The notes beneath the pieces were generated by a model. It was not told the origin of the DNA, ran no database searches, and saw nothing but the letters and a program-made list of their open reading frames with translations. Position numbers and translations under genes: made by a program. This document shows, in pieces, positions 35,404 through 45,697 of a stretch of 64,000 nucleotides of DNA. Origin of the DNA: Phymorhynchus buccinoides. Taxonomy: Eukaryota > Mollusca > Gastropoda > Neogastropoda > Raphitomidae. The stretch is from positions 26,234,079 through 26,298,078 of the forward strand of contig CM065711.1 in NCBI GenBank assembly GCA_017654935.2, read 5' to 3'. Within the stretch, counting starts at the first letter, position 1; the number at the start of each line of letters is the position of its first letter.

Positions 35404-35900
35404 GCAAAAATATTAGAAACACATGCTGTACTACAAAACATACGGTCAATACCCAAAATACCAACAAACACACATAAATGCATTTTTTTAATTATAAATT
35501 TATTTGTTTTATGTACAAGCAGTACAAACAGTACACTGATTTCCCCAGCTTTTTGGGGTGAAACAGCAAACGATAACAACAAATCCGTATTATACTGAAT
35601 AAATACAATCAAATTATACAGTTTCGTTTCATAACACAACACAACCGTGTTTTTTTAAAAACGAGATGAACTCAAACTTTTAATGATATTGCAGCTTAGT
35701 TATATAGACACAGAACAAAAAGCAAACCATAAATATCTCCCAATCTGTCCACGCACTTATACAATAACTTACTGTTATTATGACTCGTTTACAGTTTCAA
35801 CAACAAAACAACAACAACAACAGCAAAGTAAACGTCAAGTTGATGATTTACTTTTTTCTTGCAAAACTGTTCAATTTTGATTTTCTCTTCTTCTGCATTC
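35404..35900. other. AT-rich spacer, no gene
   Basis: Contains (CAA)n near 35800. No protein-like frame. Confidence 0.4.
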
Positions 35901-35903
35901 TCA

Positions 35904-36645
35904 GGCCATAACGGGTAAGGTATGTATGTGTCCGGTTTTCAGGTTTTTACTGGTCTCCCCGCTGCGTACAGCCGACACATTCCGAGGCCATAACGGGTAA
36001 GGTATGTATGTGTCCGGTTTTCAGGTTTTTACTGGTCTCCCCGCTGCGTACAGCCGACACATTCCGAGGCCATAACGGGTAAGGTATGTATGTGTCCGGT
36101 TTTCAGGTTTTCACTGGTCTCCCCGCTGCGTACAGCCGACACATTCCGAGGCCATAACGGGTAAGGTATGTATGTGTCCGGTTTTCAGGTTTTTACTGGT
36201 CTCCCCGCTGCGTACAGCCGACACATTCCGAGGCCATAACGGGTAAGGTATGTATGTGTCCGGTTTTTCAGGTTTTTACTGGTCTCCCCGCTGCGTACAG
36301 CCGACACATTCCGAGGCCATAACGGTTAAGGTATGTATGTGTCCGGTTTTCAGGTTTTTACTGGTCTCCCCCTGCTGCGTACAGCCGACACATTCCGAGG
36401 CCATAACGGGTAAGGTATGTATGTGTCCGGTTTTCAGTTTTCACTGGTCTCCCCGCTGCGTACAGCCGACACATTCCGAGGCCATAACGGGTAAGGTATG
36501 TATGTGTCCGGTTTTCAGGTTTTTACTGGTCTCCCCGCTGCGTACAGCCGACACATTCCGAGGCCATAACGGGTAAGGTATGTATGTGTCCGGTTTTCAG
36601 GTTTCACTGGTCTCCCCGCTGCGTACAGCCGACACATTCCGAGGA
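35904..36645. repeat. 82-bp tandem array, 9 copies
   Basis: Unit GGCCATAACGGGTAAGGTAT, GTATGTGTCCGGTTTTCAGG, TTTTTACTGGTCTCCCCGCT, GCGTACAGCCGACACATTCC, GA. A diverged single copy is at about 46390-46470 in front of the same flank (CAAAGGAGAA…GGCAGGAGAATGG) that follows this array, so the array grew from a Rep-G variant. Confidence 0.9.
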
Positions 36646-36855
36646 GCTCAAAGGAGAAAAATTATTTGGAAGATTTTTTTAAAAATACAGGCAGGAGAAT
36701 GGGCCAATAAGTCAGAAAGATAGTAGATGATAGAAAGCAAAGGGAAAAGGCAGGGTCAAAGAGAGTGGCAGTTAAGAGGAAGTTACAAGCACAATTTCCA
36801 GAAGGTGGGGGAACTATTTTTATGAAAGGACCCCCTGCATCCCCACAGGGAGATT
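36640..36855 (+). repeat. Rep-G variant, 3' part
   Basis: GGCAGGAGAATGGGCCAATA, GATGATAGAAAGCAAAGGGA and GAAGGTGGGGGAACTATTTT to CATCCCCACAGGG. Confidence 0.75.
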
Positions 36856-36859
36856 TTGA

Positions 36860-37316
36860 TTTATAAAAAGCAATAGAAATTTTTGCTCCTTTAAAAGAAT
36901 TAAAGACATACTTTAACTGTTTTAATAAACCAGACACCATTTGTTAAAAATACAAAAGATTAAAAAAATTAATTATGCAACTTAAAAAAATATTTTTAAA
37001 AAATGGTGACCAGCAGCATAGTTCACAAACGTCCGAGAGACAAAGAACACTTTTAATAATGTGGTATTCTGGTATGATTATATCACAACGTCAGCATTTG
37101 TAAATTAATAATGATAATAATTACAATGCGTCCGTGAAATTCAAAAACCTCGTATCTCAATTTTGGTAGTTTTGAAAAAAAAGAACAAAAAGTGCGTTGC
37201 CCACAATTGAATATGTTGTTCAAAACATTGCGAGTTTAGTCCTGCATTTCGTAAAAATTAATTTAATTTTTTTTTCGGACTTGAAAGAACAAATATACGT
37301 GGTTTTTGTCCTTAAT
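36860..37316. other. AT-rich spacer, no gene
   Basis: TCCGTGAAATTCAAAAACCT at about 37131 is partly mirrored at about 38190 (GAGGTTTTTCAATTTCACTG), suggesting a further inverted-repeat element around 37130-38215 into which the TTAA elements inserted. Confidence 0.45.
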
Positions 37317-37320
37317 TTAA

Positions 37321-37559
37321 CCCTTTCGCTGCCAGCCATTTTTCAGGCAAAAAACACCATTTAACTTGCCTGGGTAGAGAACAAAAATATATCTGCAATA
37401 TTGCGGATTCCGCTGTGACATGTACAACATTAGGCCTATCCTTACCTCCCAAAATTATGAAAACAGGGTCTTCGTATAACAGGCCCTGATTTGATGCCTT
37501 TTAGTGACATGGGTGTTAAGCCATTCTGGTGCAAAAATGCGACATTGGCGGTGAAAGGG
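37321..37559. mobile_element. TTAA-type MITE
   Basis: TTAA-CCCTTTCGCTGCCAGCC … TTGGCGGTGAAAGGG-TTAA, 239 bp, both TTAA sites intact. Confidence 0.85.
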
Positions 37560-37563
37560 TTAA

Positions 37564-38032
37564 CTCTTTCTATACTAACCTGCGCTCTCGTCGCAGGGCA
37601 TGCGCACAACGCCTCGTTACTAAGGTAACGGGATATCGCATGTGAACTTTAAAAATTCATAGTTAATAGGTTAACAGTCATGCGTGCTTCAAAGTGGCTC
37701 GGAGGGCTACTACTACGTTTCATTCATGCCTCCGACACTGATTGGCTGGCTGCCGGTTATTTTGGGACCTTAAAATTATATTTTCGCTATTATGAGTGTG
37801 CCTGGCTTGACAAAACAAGCATTTATTTTAAAATATCACAAATCAAAACTAATCAAGTGGATGCTTTGAAACTGTTGCAGGTGTTAGTACTGTATATTGT
37901 GTACATATTGCCAAAATGTCACGTTTGTATGTATCTGTTACCATTATTTAGAAAATATTTTTTTGGCAACCTATGCAAATCGGCCAGTACAGAACGCTTG
38001 CAAAGGGAAGCAACTGGCCAGCATGGAATGAG
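37564..38032. mobile_element. Possible TTAA-flanked element abutting the previous one
   Basis: It shares the TTAA at 37560-37563 and ends GGAATGAG-TTAA at 38033. Ends CTCTTTC / CTCATTCC are only loosely matched. An open frame of 118 codons inside has no recognisable domain. Confidence 0.4.
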
Positions 38033-38289
38033 TTAACTAGATCTGAATTTTGGACTTACGAGTTTTTCTTCTATTTTCACAACCGCATTTACCCCAGATA
38101 GAAAGTCGTTAGAGATGCGAGCTTTTGGTGGAAGGTGGCTGGAAAAATGAGAGAGCTGACTATGTATCCTCAAAACCTCCAAAAATCGAGATACGAGGTT
38201 TTTCAATTTCACTGACGAATGGTTGACAACCACAACAAAATGGACAAAGACGTGTGACCACTCTCTTTCGATCCTCATCGCTTGTAGAA

Positions 38290-39080
38290 AAAATGCAAAA
38301 AGCTCAAAATTTAAAATTTCACATCATCGTTGACTTTTTTTTTTTTTTTACCATGCAAGCTTGTTGATTCATGAACACACACACATTAAGTACTAGTTAT
38401 TGATCAGCAATTGATTATTAAACATGCATGCTCTTGTACACATGCACACATCACTCTAAATTTATTATAAAAACAAAAACAAAGTTAAGTATCTATTGCT
38501 AAAATTTGGCAAACACACACAAAAATTGAAAGACAAACAGAACACAATAACCAACTCTATTTAAAAAAAAAAAAAAAAATTTTTAAACATGTTCCAGTTG
38601 TAATATGACTTAGACAGTAGGAGACTTTACCGGTACACATAAAAGGTCAAGCTCATGAATTGCCCTTCAATAAAAGTTTTTTTCAAAAAAAAAGGTTTTG
38701 TGGTATAGACGATAGCACTAGTAGTATGACTATGAGGCATACATTTTCCATTAATACAGCAGCAAAGTCCCAACAACCAACCACCATTCCCCCACCCCCC
38801 AATTCTACGCGTTCGATAAAAAGACTTCCCACTTAAAAATGTCCCCCCCCCCAACAAGCAAGACACTTACCAAACTAGCAATTTTACTAAACAACAAAGT
38901 TGTCCAAAAATGTTTCCCCAAATTTTACACACTTTCAATCAAAATGCTTCCCAGTGGGAATCCCACTTCAAAATGCCCCCCTCTGACAAGCAAGACTGTT
39001 ACCAAAACTAGCTAAACTAAAGAACCACATCGATATTTTTTACCTTCCAAGCGTTCTAACCAATTTCTTCAGCCACCACT
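38290..39080 (-). other. Region downstream of the BAG gene (likely 3' UTR and beyond)
   Basis: AT-rich with poly-A/T runs. Several TTTATT words could be poly(A) signals on the - strand (for example near 38459), but none can be singled out. Confidence 0.4.
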
Positions 39081-39082
39081 AA

Positions 39083-40258
39083 CTAGCACGACACTTCACT
39101 GTCCAAAACCATCTCTTTGACGTGACCCGGCTTTCTCTCTTTCTGCGAAGAGTTCTTCTTCCCCGACGCTGCTTCCGACCCTTGGGCGGCGGTGGTGGCG
39201 GCAGCGTGGTTATTACTGTCCGTCGACGACGCCGTCGCCTGCTGTCCGCGCGAGGGAACTTGCTGCCCGTTGGCCGCCGCCTTCAGCTCCAGGACGTCCA
39301 GCGCGGCTTCGATCATCCGCACCGAGTTCTTCCTGGCCTGGCGGATGCCTTCGTCCCCGTCCGCCTCCACCGAGTCCAGCTTCAGCAGGCTGCGCGTGAG
39401 CATCTCCTCAAGGTACTTGTACTGCTTGTCGCGCTTCACCCCGGCGAAGCTGTTAACGTGCTCCTCCAGCTCCTTCACCTCCTTCATCACCCCGTTGATG
39501 ATCTGGAACGCGCGCTCCCCTGCCGTTTGCGGCGGCTGCGCTGCCCTCCCCGCCGGCGACGCCGGCCGCCGCGCCTCTTGCGACTGAGGGGGCGCTAGCG
39601 TGGAGGAAGAGGGAGGAGCTTGTCTGCCCGCGGAGGGGGGATGGTGAGGGGAGGGAGAAGAAGAAGCGGCGGCGGAGCGGTGCTGGGGGGAAGGGGAGGA
39701 GGTCTCGTGCCGGACGGGGATGTTGTAGACTTGCGACGACGATGAATCCAGCTGAGGGGGCCGCTGAATGGTGGGGGCAGGGGGCGCTTCGTACTGTTGG
39801 GGGGACTGCGGAGGCTGTTGCCTGGCAGCAGCAGGGGTGGGGTGGGGGTGGGGGTGCGACGGAGACTGAGACGGGACGTGCTGGATCGGAATCTGAATGC
39901 CCCCATCCGCGTCTTGCTGCTGATGGTGATGCATGGGCCAGGGATGTCCCGCTTGTTGCTGCGAGTGGAGGTGAAACGGTGGAGCCGCGTGCTCATGAGC
40001 CGCTGAAAATGCCGGCTCCGCCATTCTCTGTGGCTGTGGCTCTGGCATTCTTTGAGGCTGAGGCTGCTGGAACTGGGGCTGTTGAGGGTAGGGGTGGGGG
40101 TGGGAGTGGGGTTGAGGGTGGTGGTAATGACCAGCACTACTGGAGGAGGGGGAGGAGGGGGTGTTCGCCGATTCGTGCTGTACAGGGATTTCCACGGACC
40201 CCTTGTTGTCTTGGAAACCGAACGGCTGCTGAGGAGCGTAGGCGTTTCCGTACATGTT
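39083..40258 (-). CDS. BAG3: BAG3-like exon 2 (IPV motifs and BAG domain)
   Basis: Opens with AACATG after a TTTTCAG acceptor and ends in TAG at 39083-39085. It is markedly GC-rich compared with the flanks, and the other strand also stays open for long stretches, which is a composition effect. It encodes the disordered Pro/His/Gln region and the BAG domain, ending in [10 protein letters not shown]. Confidence 0.93.
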   Translation of the reverse strand, partial: NMYGNAYAPQQPFGFQDNKGSVEIPVQHESANTPSSPSSSSAGHYHHPQPHSHPHPYPQQPQFQQPQPQRMPEPQPQRMAEPAFSAAHEHAAPPFHLHSQQQAGHPWPMHHHQQQDADGGIQIPIQHVPSQSPSHPHPHPTPAAARQQPPQSPQQYEAPPAPTIQRPPQLDSSSSQVYNIPVRHETSSPSPQHRSAAASSSPSPHHPPSAGRQAPPSSSTLAPPQSQEARRPASPAGRAAQPPQTAGERAFQIINGVMKEVKELEEHVNSFAGVKRDKQYKYLEEMLTRSLLKLDSVEADGDEGIRQARKNSVRMIEAALDVLELKAAANGQQVPSRGQQATASSTDSNNHAAATTAAQGSEAASGKKNSSQKERKPGHVKEMVLDSEVSC

Positions 40259-43200
40259 CTGAAAATAAAAAGGGAGAGGAATTAATATTTAATGTTCTAA
40301 ACACACGCAGAAAACAAAAAATAGTTATCGGATTTCTGCCAGTAGCTCGAATTGCAATGGTAGAACAACCGGCCCACTGTGTCTATACACCAGAAAATGC
40401 TGAAAAATACCACAAAATGCTGAATGGTGAATGCAGAATGGTCAAAACATACCGAAAAATGCTGAATGGTGAAGGTAGAATGATCAAAACACGGAATGGT
40501 AGGGCTGAATTATGAAAACATTCTACAGAGAAAACCCCAAAATTTATTACAATGGAAAGTGAAATTGCCGAATAGCAAAGTGATTAACAAGGTCCCGATG
40601 ACACATTTCCGTAGATTGGCTACCCCGCACACTAGTAGAATATGATGGCTTGGAGTCAAAACGGACTATCTTTAGATAGTCCATTGACGTATTATTGGAC
40701 TTATTACAAAAACTAATAACTTGTATCATGACTGCAGAAATATAAAAAAGGGGCTATGCTTTTTATATTTATGCAGTCTTTTTTTTATACAAATTATTAG
40801 TTTTACTTTTAGTAATATGATGCAGTACGCGAATACCCAGCTAAAGTCGGCCAGCCACAAGAGAGAGAAAGAGAGAGAGAAAGAAAGAAAGATTTGATTG
40901 ATTGAAAAATTGTTCAAAATAAACTATTAGAGATAGATGAATTCTGTTTTTTGCCTGTTAATCTGTTGTCTCTGGCCTTTCTGAAAATATGAATAAGTCA
41001 AAAGTGATCATTTACGACATTAGCCTGGTTTTCCTGTGCTGCATCACATATGTTCAATAATATGTCAATGGACTATCTAAAGATAGTCCGTTTTGACTCC
41101 AAGCCATCGATTTATTTTATATATATAGAATTCACGTCATACCGCATCATATCGAAGTGTTTACAAACAAAACAGCGCACGTACATGACACAAACACATC
41201 GGCGCTTAACATAAATCAAAGAACTCAATGAGTAGATGTTAATTATTTTTAAGTAGTTTTGTGGCATCACACACTGTTCACACAGGCTGAGATCGTCACC
41301 GGGCACGTAGCGACCTAGGCCTGGGCCGTGTGTTATTTTTACTTTTCCGGTATTTTCCAGCATTCACCTTTCTGCATTTTCTGGTGTTTAGACACCCCCC
41401 TAAAGAGCAACTTAGGACGCGGATTTGACCGCCAGAGGGCAGTCAAACCGGTACCGGTAGGGGCTTATCGTGTGATTTTCTTAGTTGGGCGTAGTGAGAG
41501 AGAGAGAGAGGGAGGGACTCATCTCTATGACTGTCTCTCTCTCACTACGCCCAACTAAGAAAATCACGCGATACGCCCCTACCAGTTTGACTGCCCCCTG
41601 GCGGTCAAATCCGCGTCACGAGTTGACCATTCACTGCCTTTCTGTCATAGTTTGTCCTACGTCATTGAACGGATTGCATCATAGGAACACAAGCATATAA
41701 ATGCATCCTAACTTGGAGTCGCCGTGTCAAACATTGCGGTTCAAACAACTAATTCTCTCGATTGCCGCTTCAAACGAGTCAGAGACTAACAAGATATTGT
41801 CAGAAAAGGTGAGAAAACTTTATTCATCAACCTACAGTAGCCAACAAAAGCATATTTTTATCACTGAGAGCCGATTTCAAACGATCTTTCAGCCAACAGA
41901 GGCCATATGACCTCTTTAATGAAGCTCTACTTCCACAATAAAATTAAAATGAACCCAATTAGAGGATGAGGAAATGGGTGGGCGCAAAAGAATTCCATAA
42001 GAAAGGAATGTAGAGGTCTAGATCAACTTGATTGATGTGAGTTAATGTGTGTGCCACTACCACTGCCAGGGTACAGCCCTCTAAAAACAAAATGAAAAAA
42101 TCAAAAAGGGGCCGGCCTATAAAAAATATAGAAAATCAATAAATAAATTGAATAAATCAATTAAAAAATCAAGGAAAACCTATGAAAAGAACGTCGCAAA
42201 TAATTGTAAAACAAATCCAAAGGCATTTTGGAGATATGTTAATGAAAGGTCAAAAACCAATGTCGGAGTTAGTGCTCTTAAAAAAGATAACGGTGAATAC
42301 GCTGTAATTGACGAGGATAAAGCTGAAACATTAAATAATTTCTTTGCTAGTGTGTTTACGGATGAGGATGTTATAAATCCACCATTATTGTCAGATTGTG
42401 TTAATTCAGGCGGTGTTTCAATTTCAGATATAAGAGTTACTCCCCAAGCTGTTGAGAAAAAATTAAAGGAACTGGATGCCTCAAAAGCACAAGGCCCCGA
42501 TGGTATTCCTCCTAGAGTACTAAAGGAACTGTCAAGCGAATTATCTATTCCTCTAACATCATTATTTAATAAATCCCTAGAATCTGGAGTAATTCCTACT
42601 GATTGGAAAAAAGCTTATGTTACAGCCATTTTTAAGAAGGGCTCCAGGTCTGAGCCAGGTAATTATAGACCGGTAAGCTTAACATGTATTTTATGTAAAG
42701 TTTTAGAATCTTTTATTAGAAATGCAATTATAGCCCATATGAATGATAATAAATTATATGCCACATGTCAACATGGATTTAGACTCAAAAGATCTTGCAT
42801 GACTCAGCTTATGGAGGTTATGGAGGAAATTACTGACTTATTAGATGATGGTTATCCAATAGATATTATTTATTTAGATTTCAGAAAAGCTTTTGACAGT
42901 GTTCCACATAATAGACTCCTATTCCTAATGAAAATCAGATCCTATGGGATTGTTGGGAATATACATGGATGGATAAAAGATTTCTTAACTGACAGGTCTC
43001 AAAAGGTTCGAGTTGGTGAGAAATACTCATCAGATGCTAAAGTACTGAGTGGAATCCCTCAGGGGAGCATACTAGGACCTCTTTTATTTACTATTTTTAT
43101 TAATGACTTGCCAGAGTGTGTGGAATCATCATGCAAAATATTTGCTGATGACACAAAGATTTTCAATAAATCAGCTAATAGTTATTTACTTCAAAGGGAT

Positions 43201-44505
43201 TTAACTAATCTACAAGAATGGAGTGAAAAATGGAATCTGTATTTTAATACTGATAAATGTAAGGTTATGCATGCTGGAAAAAATAATCCCCATATTGAAT
43301 ATACCATGACCAAGAACAATGTATCATACTCTGTGACAACATGTGAAGATGAAAAAGACCTTGGAGTGACTTTTGACAAAGATTTTTCTTTTGACACACA
43401 CATTCAAAATTGTATTAATAAGGCTAATAAAATGATTGGTCTAATCAAAAGAACATTTATAAGTATGAACTGTGATATTTTCAATAAATTATATAAAGCA
43501 TTAGTAAGGCCACATTTAGAGTATGGCAATATTATTTGGTTCCCAAGATTTAAGTACCAGTCAAAATCAATAGAAAAAGTTCAACGCAGAGCTACTAAAC
43601 TTGTAAAGCAGTGTAAAAATATGTCTTATGAAAATAGACTTTTGTATCTTAATTTGTTTTCATTAAAGGGAAGAAGAATTAGGGGGGATCTTATTGAAAC
43701 TTACAAATTATTCAATGGCCATATTGATTTGTCATGGGATACATTTTTTGAATCACCACAGTATAATCTAACAAGAAATTCTGATGGGAAGATATTTATC
43801 AAAAGGTGTAATACTAATATTAGAACAAATGTTTTCAGTAACAGAGTTGCTAACATGTGGAATGAATTTCCTTTTGAGTTAAAATGTGCACCAAATACTA
43901 ACATCTTCAAAAATCGTCTTGATGAATTTCCAAAATTTATTAGTATATTTAGAAGCTTTGATTAATGTATTTTATGGGAAAATGTTTTAGCCGTATAAAC
44001 CTTGACCTATATAATACCTGCCAAAGTTTAAAACGATGGGACTCCTAAAAAGCCTCACGGCTTGTACTGTCCCTAACTACTACTACTACTACTACTACTA
44101 CAGCCAACACAGAAAGTGAAATATCCACTTTCTCTTCAGACTCTTGTGTTAGTTAGGTCTATACTCTATCTTGGTCTTCAGTCTTAGTCTTACTCTTACA
44201 TAACACTTTTTTCTCAATCGTTTTCCAAACTCAACGTCAGATTCAGCTAAATTGCAAGGTGTGTGCATCTTACTCTAGACTAAACATCTTGAAGACGACT
44301 CCTCGTAAAAAAATACAATAAAAACTTCGCTCGAGACTTCACTTACCAGTCTAGGATCTTGCCAAGTCGTGCTTTTGCTGTTGTGATCCACGAAATAAGG
44401 CCAGCCTGATGATCTGTCCCACAACATTTCCCAACCTGGAGGTAGCGGATCGTTTCTCGATGGAAGTCTTTGCGGTCCTGCGAAGTTGAATTGACTGCCA
44501 GCCAT
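39083..44505 (-). CDS. BAG3: BAG3/Starvin-like co-chaperone, two exons, complete
   Basis: Exons 44505-44347 and 40258-39083 join in phase 0 (donor GTAAGT, acceptor TTTTCAG) to give about 444 residues. A WW domain lies at about residues 20-54 ([20 protein letters not shown], then STTWQDP). Three IPV-type motifs sit at about 77 (EIPVQHE), 176 (QIPIQHV) and 233 (NIPVRHE). The middle is long, low-complexity and rich in Pro/His/Gln/Ser. A BAG domain covers about 304-379 ([41 protein letters not shown]). In animals BAG3 uses the BAG domain as nucleotide exchange factor for HSP70, IPV motifs to hold small heat-shock proteins, and WW to bind PPxY partners, driving chaperone-assisted autophagy. At 444 residues it is shorter than human BAG3 (about 575). 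The symbol is by domain order, not a proven orthologue. Confidence 0.93.
40644..41108. mobile_element. MITE with ~54-bp terminal inverted repeats containing a hairpin
   Basis: Left end GATGGCTTGGAGTCAAAACG + GACTATCTTTAGATAGTCC…; the right end at 41055-41108 is its near-perfect mirror. Inside each arm GGACTATCTTTAGATAGTCC is itself palindromic. 465 bp, in the BAG intron; no target duplication is obvious. Confidence 0.82.
41416..41617. mobile_element. Foldback MITE, CTGGCG family
   Basis: Perfect 20-bp ends GACGCGGATTTGACCGCCAG and their mirror. The arms continue through AGGGGCTTATCGTGTGATTT and TCTTAGTTGGGCGTAGTGAG to a (GA)n/(CT)n centre, so almost the whole 202 bp can fold into one hairpin. 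Relative of 26209-26402. Confidence 0.88.
42095..44105 (+). mobile_element. 5'-truncated CR1/jockey-like LINE in the BAG intron
   Basis: Covers the RT frame at 42148-43965, a short 3' UTR and a terminal (CTA)n run at about 44080-44101, which fits a microsatellite-type LINE 3' end. The endonuclease domain is missing. It lies antisense to the BAG gene. Confidence 0.82.
42148..43965 (+). CDS. Reverse transcriptase of a CR1/jockey-like LINE, 605-codon open frame
   Basis: RT copies element RNA into DNA at a nicked target. Motifs in order: [15 protein letters not shown] (~113-127), [18 protein letters not shown] (~162-179), [10 protein letters not shown] (~207), [11 protein letters not shown] (~243, catalytic Asp region), [13 protein letters not shown] (~304) and FADDTKIF (~334, catalytic DD). 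The thumb follows with KCKVMH and [10 protein letters not shown], and the C-terminal tail with RGDLIETYK and [13 protein letters not shown]. The frame has no stop or frameshift, so the insertion is probably young. The real protein would start further upstream, in the lost endonuclease part. Host codon use differs: this frame is AT-rich. Confidence 0.92.
   Translation: MNKSIKKSRKTYEKNVANNCKTNPKAFWRYVNERSKTNVGVSALKKDNGEYAVIDEDKAETLNNFFASVFTDEDVINPPLLSDCVNSGGVSISDIRVTPQAVEKKLKELDASKAQGPDGIPPRVLKELSSELSIPLTSLFNKSLESGVIPTDWKKAYVTAIFKKGSRSEPGNYRPVSLTCILCKVLESFIRNAIIAHMNDNKLYATCQHGFRLKRSCMTQLMEVMEEITDLLDDGYPIDIIYLDFRKAFDSVPHNRLLFLMKIRSYGIVGNIHGWIKDFLTDRSQKVRVGEKYSSDAKVLSGIPQGSILGPLLFTIFINDLPECVESSCKIFADDTKIFNKSANSYLLQRDLTNLQEWSEKWNLYFNTDKCKVMHAGKNNPHIEYTMTKNNVSYSVTTCEDEKDLGVTFDKDFSFDTHIQNCINKANKMIGLIKRTFISMNCDIFNKLYKALVRPHLEYGNIIWFPRFKYQSKSIEKVQRRATKLVKQCKNMSYENRLLYLNLFSLKGRRIRGDLIETYKLFNGHIDLSWDTFFESPQYNLTRNSDGKIFIKRCNTNIRTNVFSNRVANMWNEFPFELKCAPNTNIFKNRLDEFPKFISIFRSFD
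44347..44505 (-). CDS. BAG3: BAG3-like exon 1 (WW domain)
   Basis: ATG at 44505; 53 codons ending …STTWQDPRL before the GTAAGT donor. It contains the WW domain with both Trp residues and the Pro of the C-terminal WxxP. The start is the first Met of the frame, with stops upstream. Confidence 0.92.
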
Positions 44506-44544
44506 CGTTTTGATCGTCGATTATAAACTCTCCTACATTACTAT

Positions 44545-44612
44545 TTCAAGAAACGTCGGTCACAGTCGGCCTTGAACGAGGTCTTTCGAGAACAATCCCG
44601 AGAGTTCGCGAA
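44545..44612 (-). promoter_or_regulatory. Cluster of heat-shock-element-like palindromes upstream of the BAG gene
   Basis: Three TTCnnGAA cores lie 40-107 bp upstream of the ATG: TTCAAGAA (44545-44552), TTCGAGAA (44585-44592) and TTCGCGAA (44605-44612). HSF binds arrays of inverted nGAAn units, and BAG3 genes are classic HSF1 targets. None here is a full three-unit element, so binding is inferred. Confidence 0.6.
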
Positions 44613-45056
44613 TAACCCGGAAACGACTTCAGCACTTTGACCCCTTTCGATCATGACTAAATACTTTTTTGTACCAATCAGAGAACGGATTATTGTTCCT
44701 CTACCAATCCATAGACATTACTATTTTTAGTAGGGCTAATAGGCGTGTAGGCCTAGCCCAAAAAAAAAAAAAGTATTACTATTATATTAGGTATATTTGT
44801 ATAAGTATATTTGTCTGTTTACCGTCCGTGAGGGTCTCTGACCGATTGGACGCACGCTAATCTCATCATCATCTTTGTCTGTATTTCCAGCTGGACAGGG
44901 AGGACGTTAAACCTAAACTTTCATTTTTTTTCAGTTGTCTGTACCTGGTTCTCCCACACAAAAAAATTGCCAATGAAATAATGTGCTATTTCCTAAAGTT
45001 TCTCTGTGATTCACTTATCAAATAGGCATACTATGTGGACATACACATACACCTAC

Positions 45057-45445
<389 letters not shown>

Positions 45446-45697
45446 GAGAGAGATTACACTCAGAGTGCACTCAGAATATATATAGAGAGAGATCGAGACA
45501 CACAGACAGACTGAGCAGAGATCTAGAGAAAACAAGATCCGAGTCACGACGGCGATAATTTATGCGGGGATGCCTTCCTGTCATGGTGACACACCACCAC
45601 ACAAAAGTTGAAGCGATTCTGTCAAGAGGTTCGGGAGATATCCTTGAGACAGCCCCCCCAAAAACACCAAAAACAAAAAAAATTAAAAAAGAAACAT

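Noticed and set aside
35904..36645. Each 82-bp unit contains AAG|GTATGT … TTTTCAG|GT, looking like a tiny intron
   Set aside because: Donor and acceptor are only about 25 bases apart, far too short for a spliceosomal intron.
37680..38036. 118-codon open frame with hydrophobic C-terminal part
   Set aside because: No recognisable family, lies wholly within a TTAA-flanked repeat-like segment, no splice or start support.
37131..38215. A clear large MITE spanning this region
   Set aside because: Only a short, imperfect mirrored segment (near 37131 and 38190) was seen; too weak to define an element.
39122..39598. Open frames on + strand opposite the BAG exon 2 (also 39742-40515)
   Set aside because: Shadow frames of a GC-rich coding exon. 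The - strand frame has a WW/BAG protein with family matches and proper splice sites.
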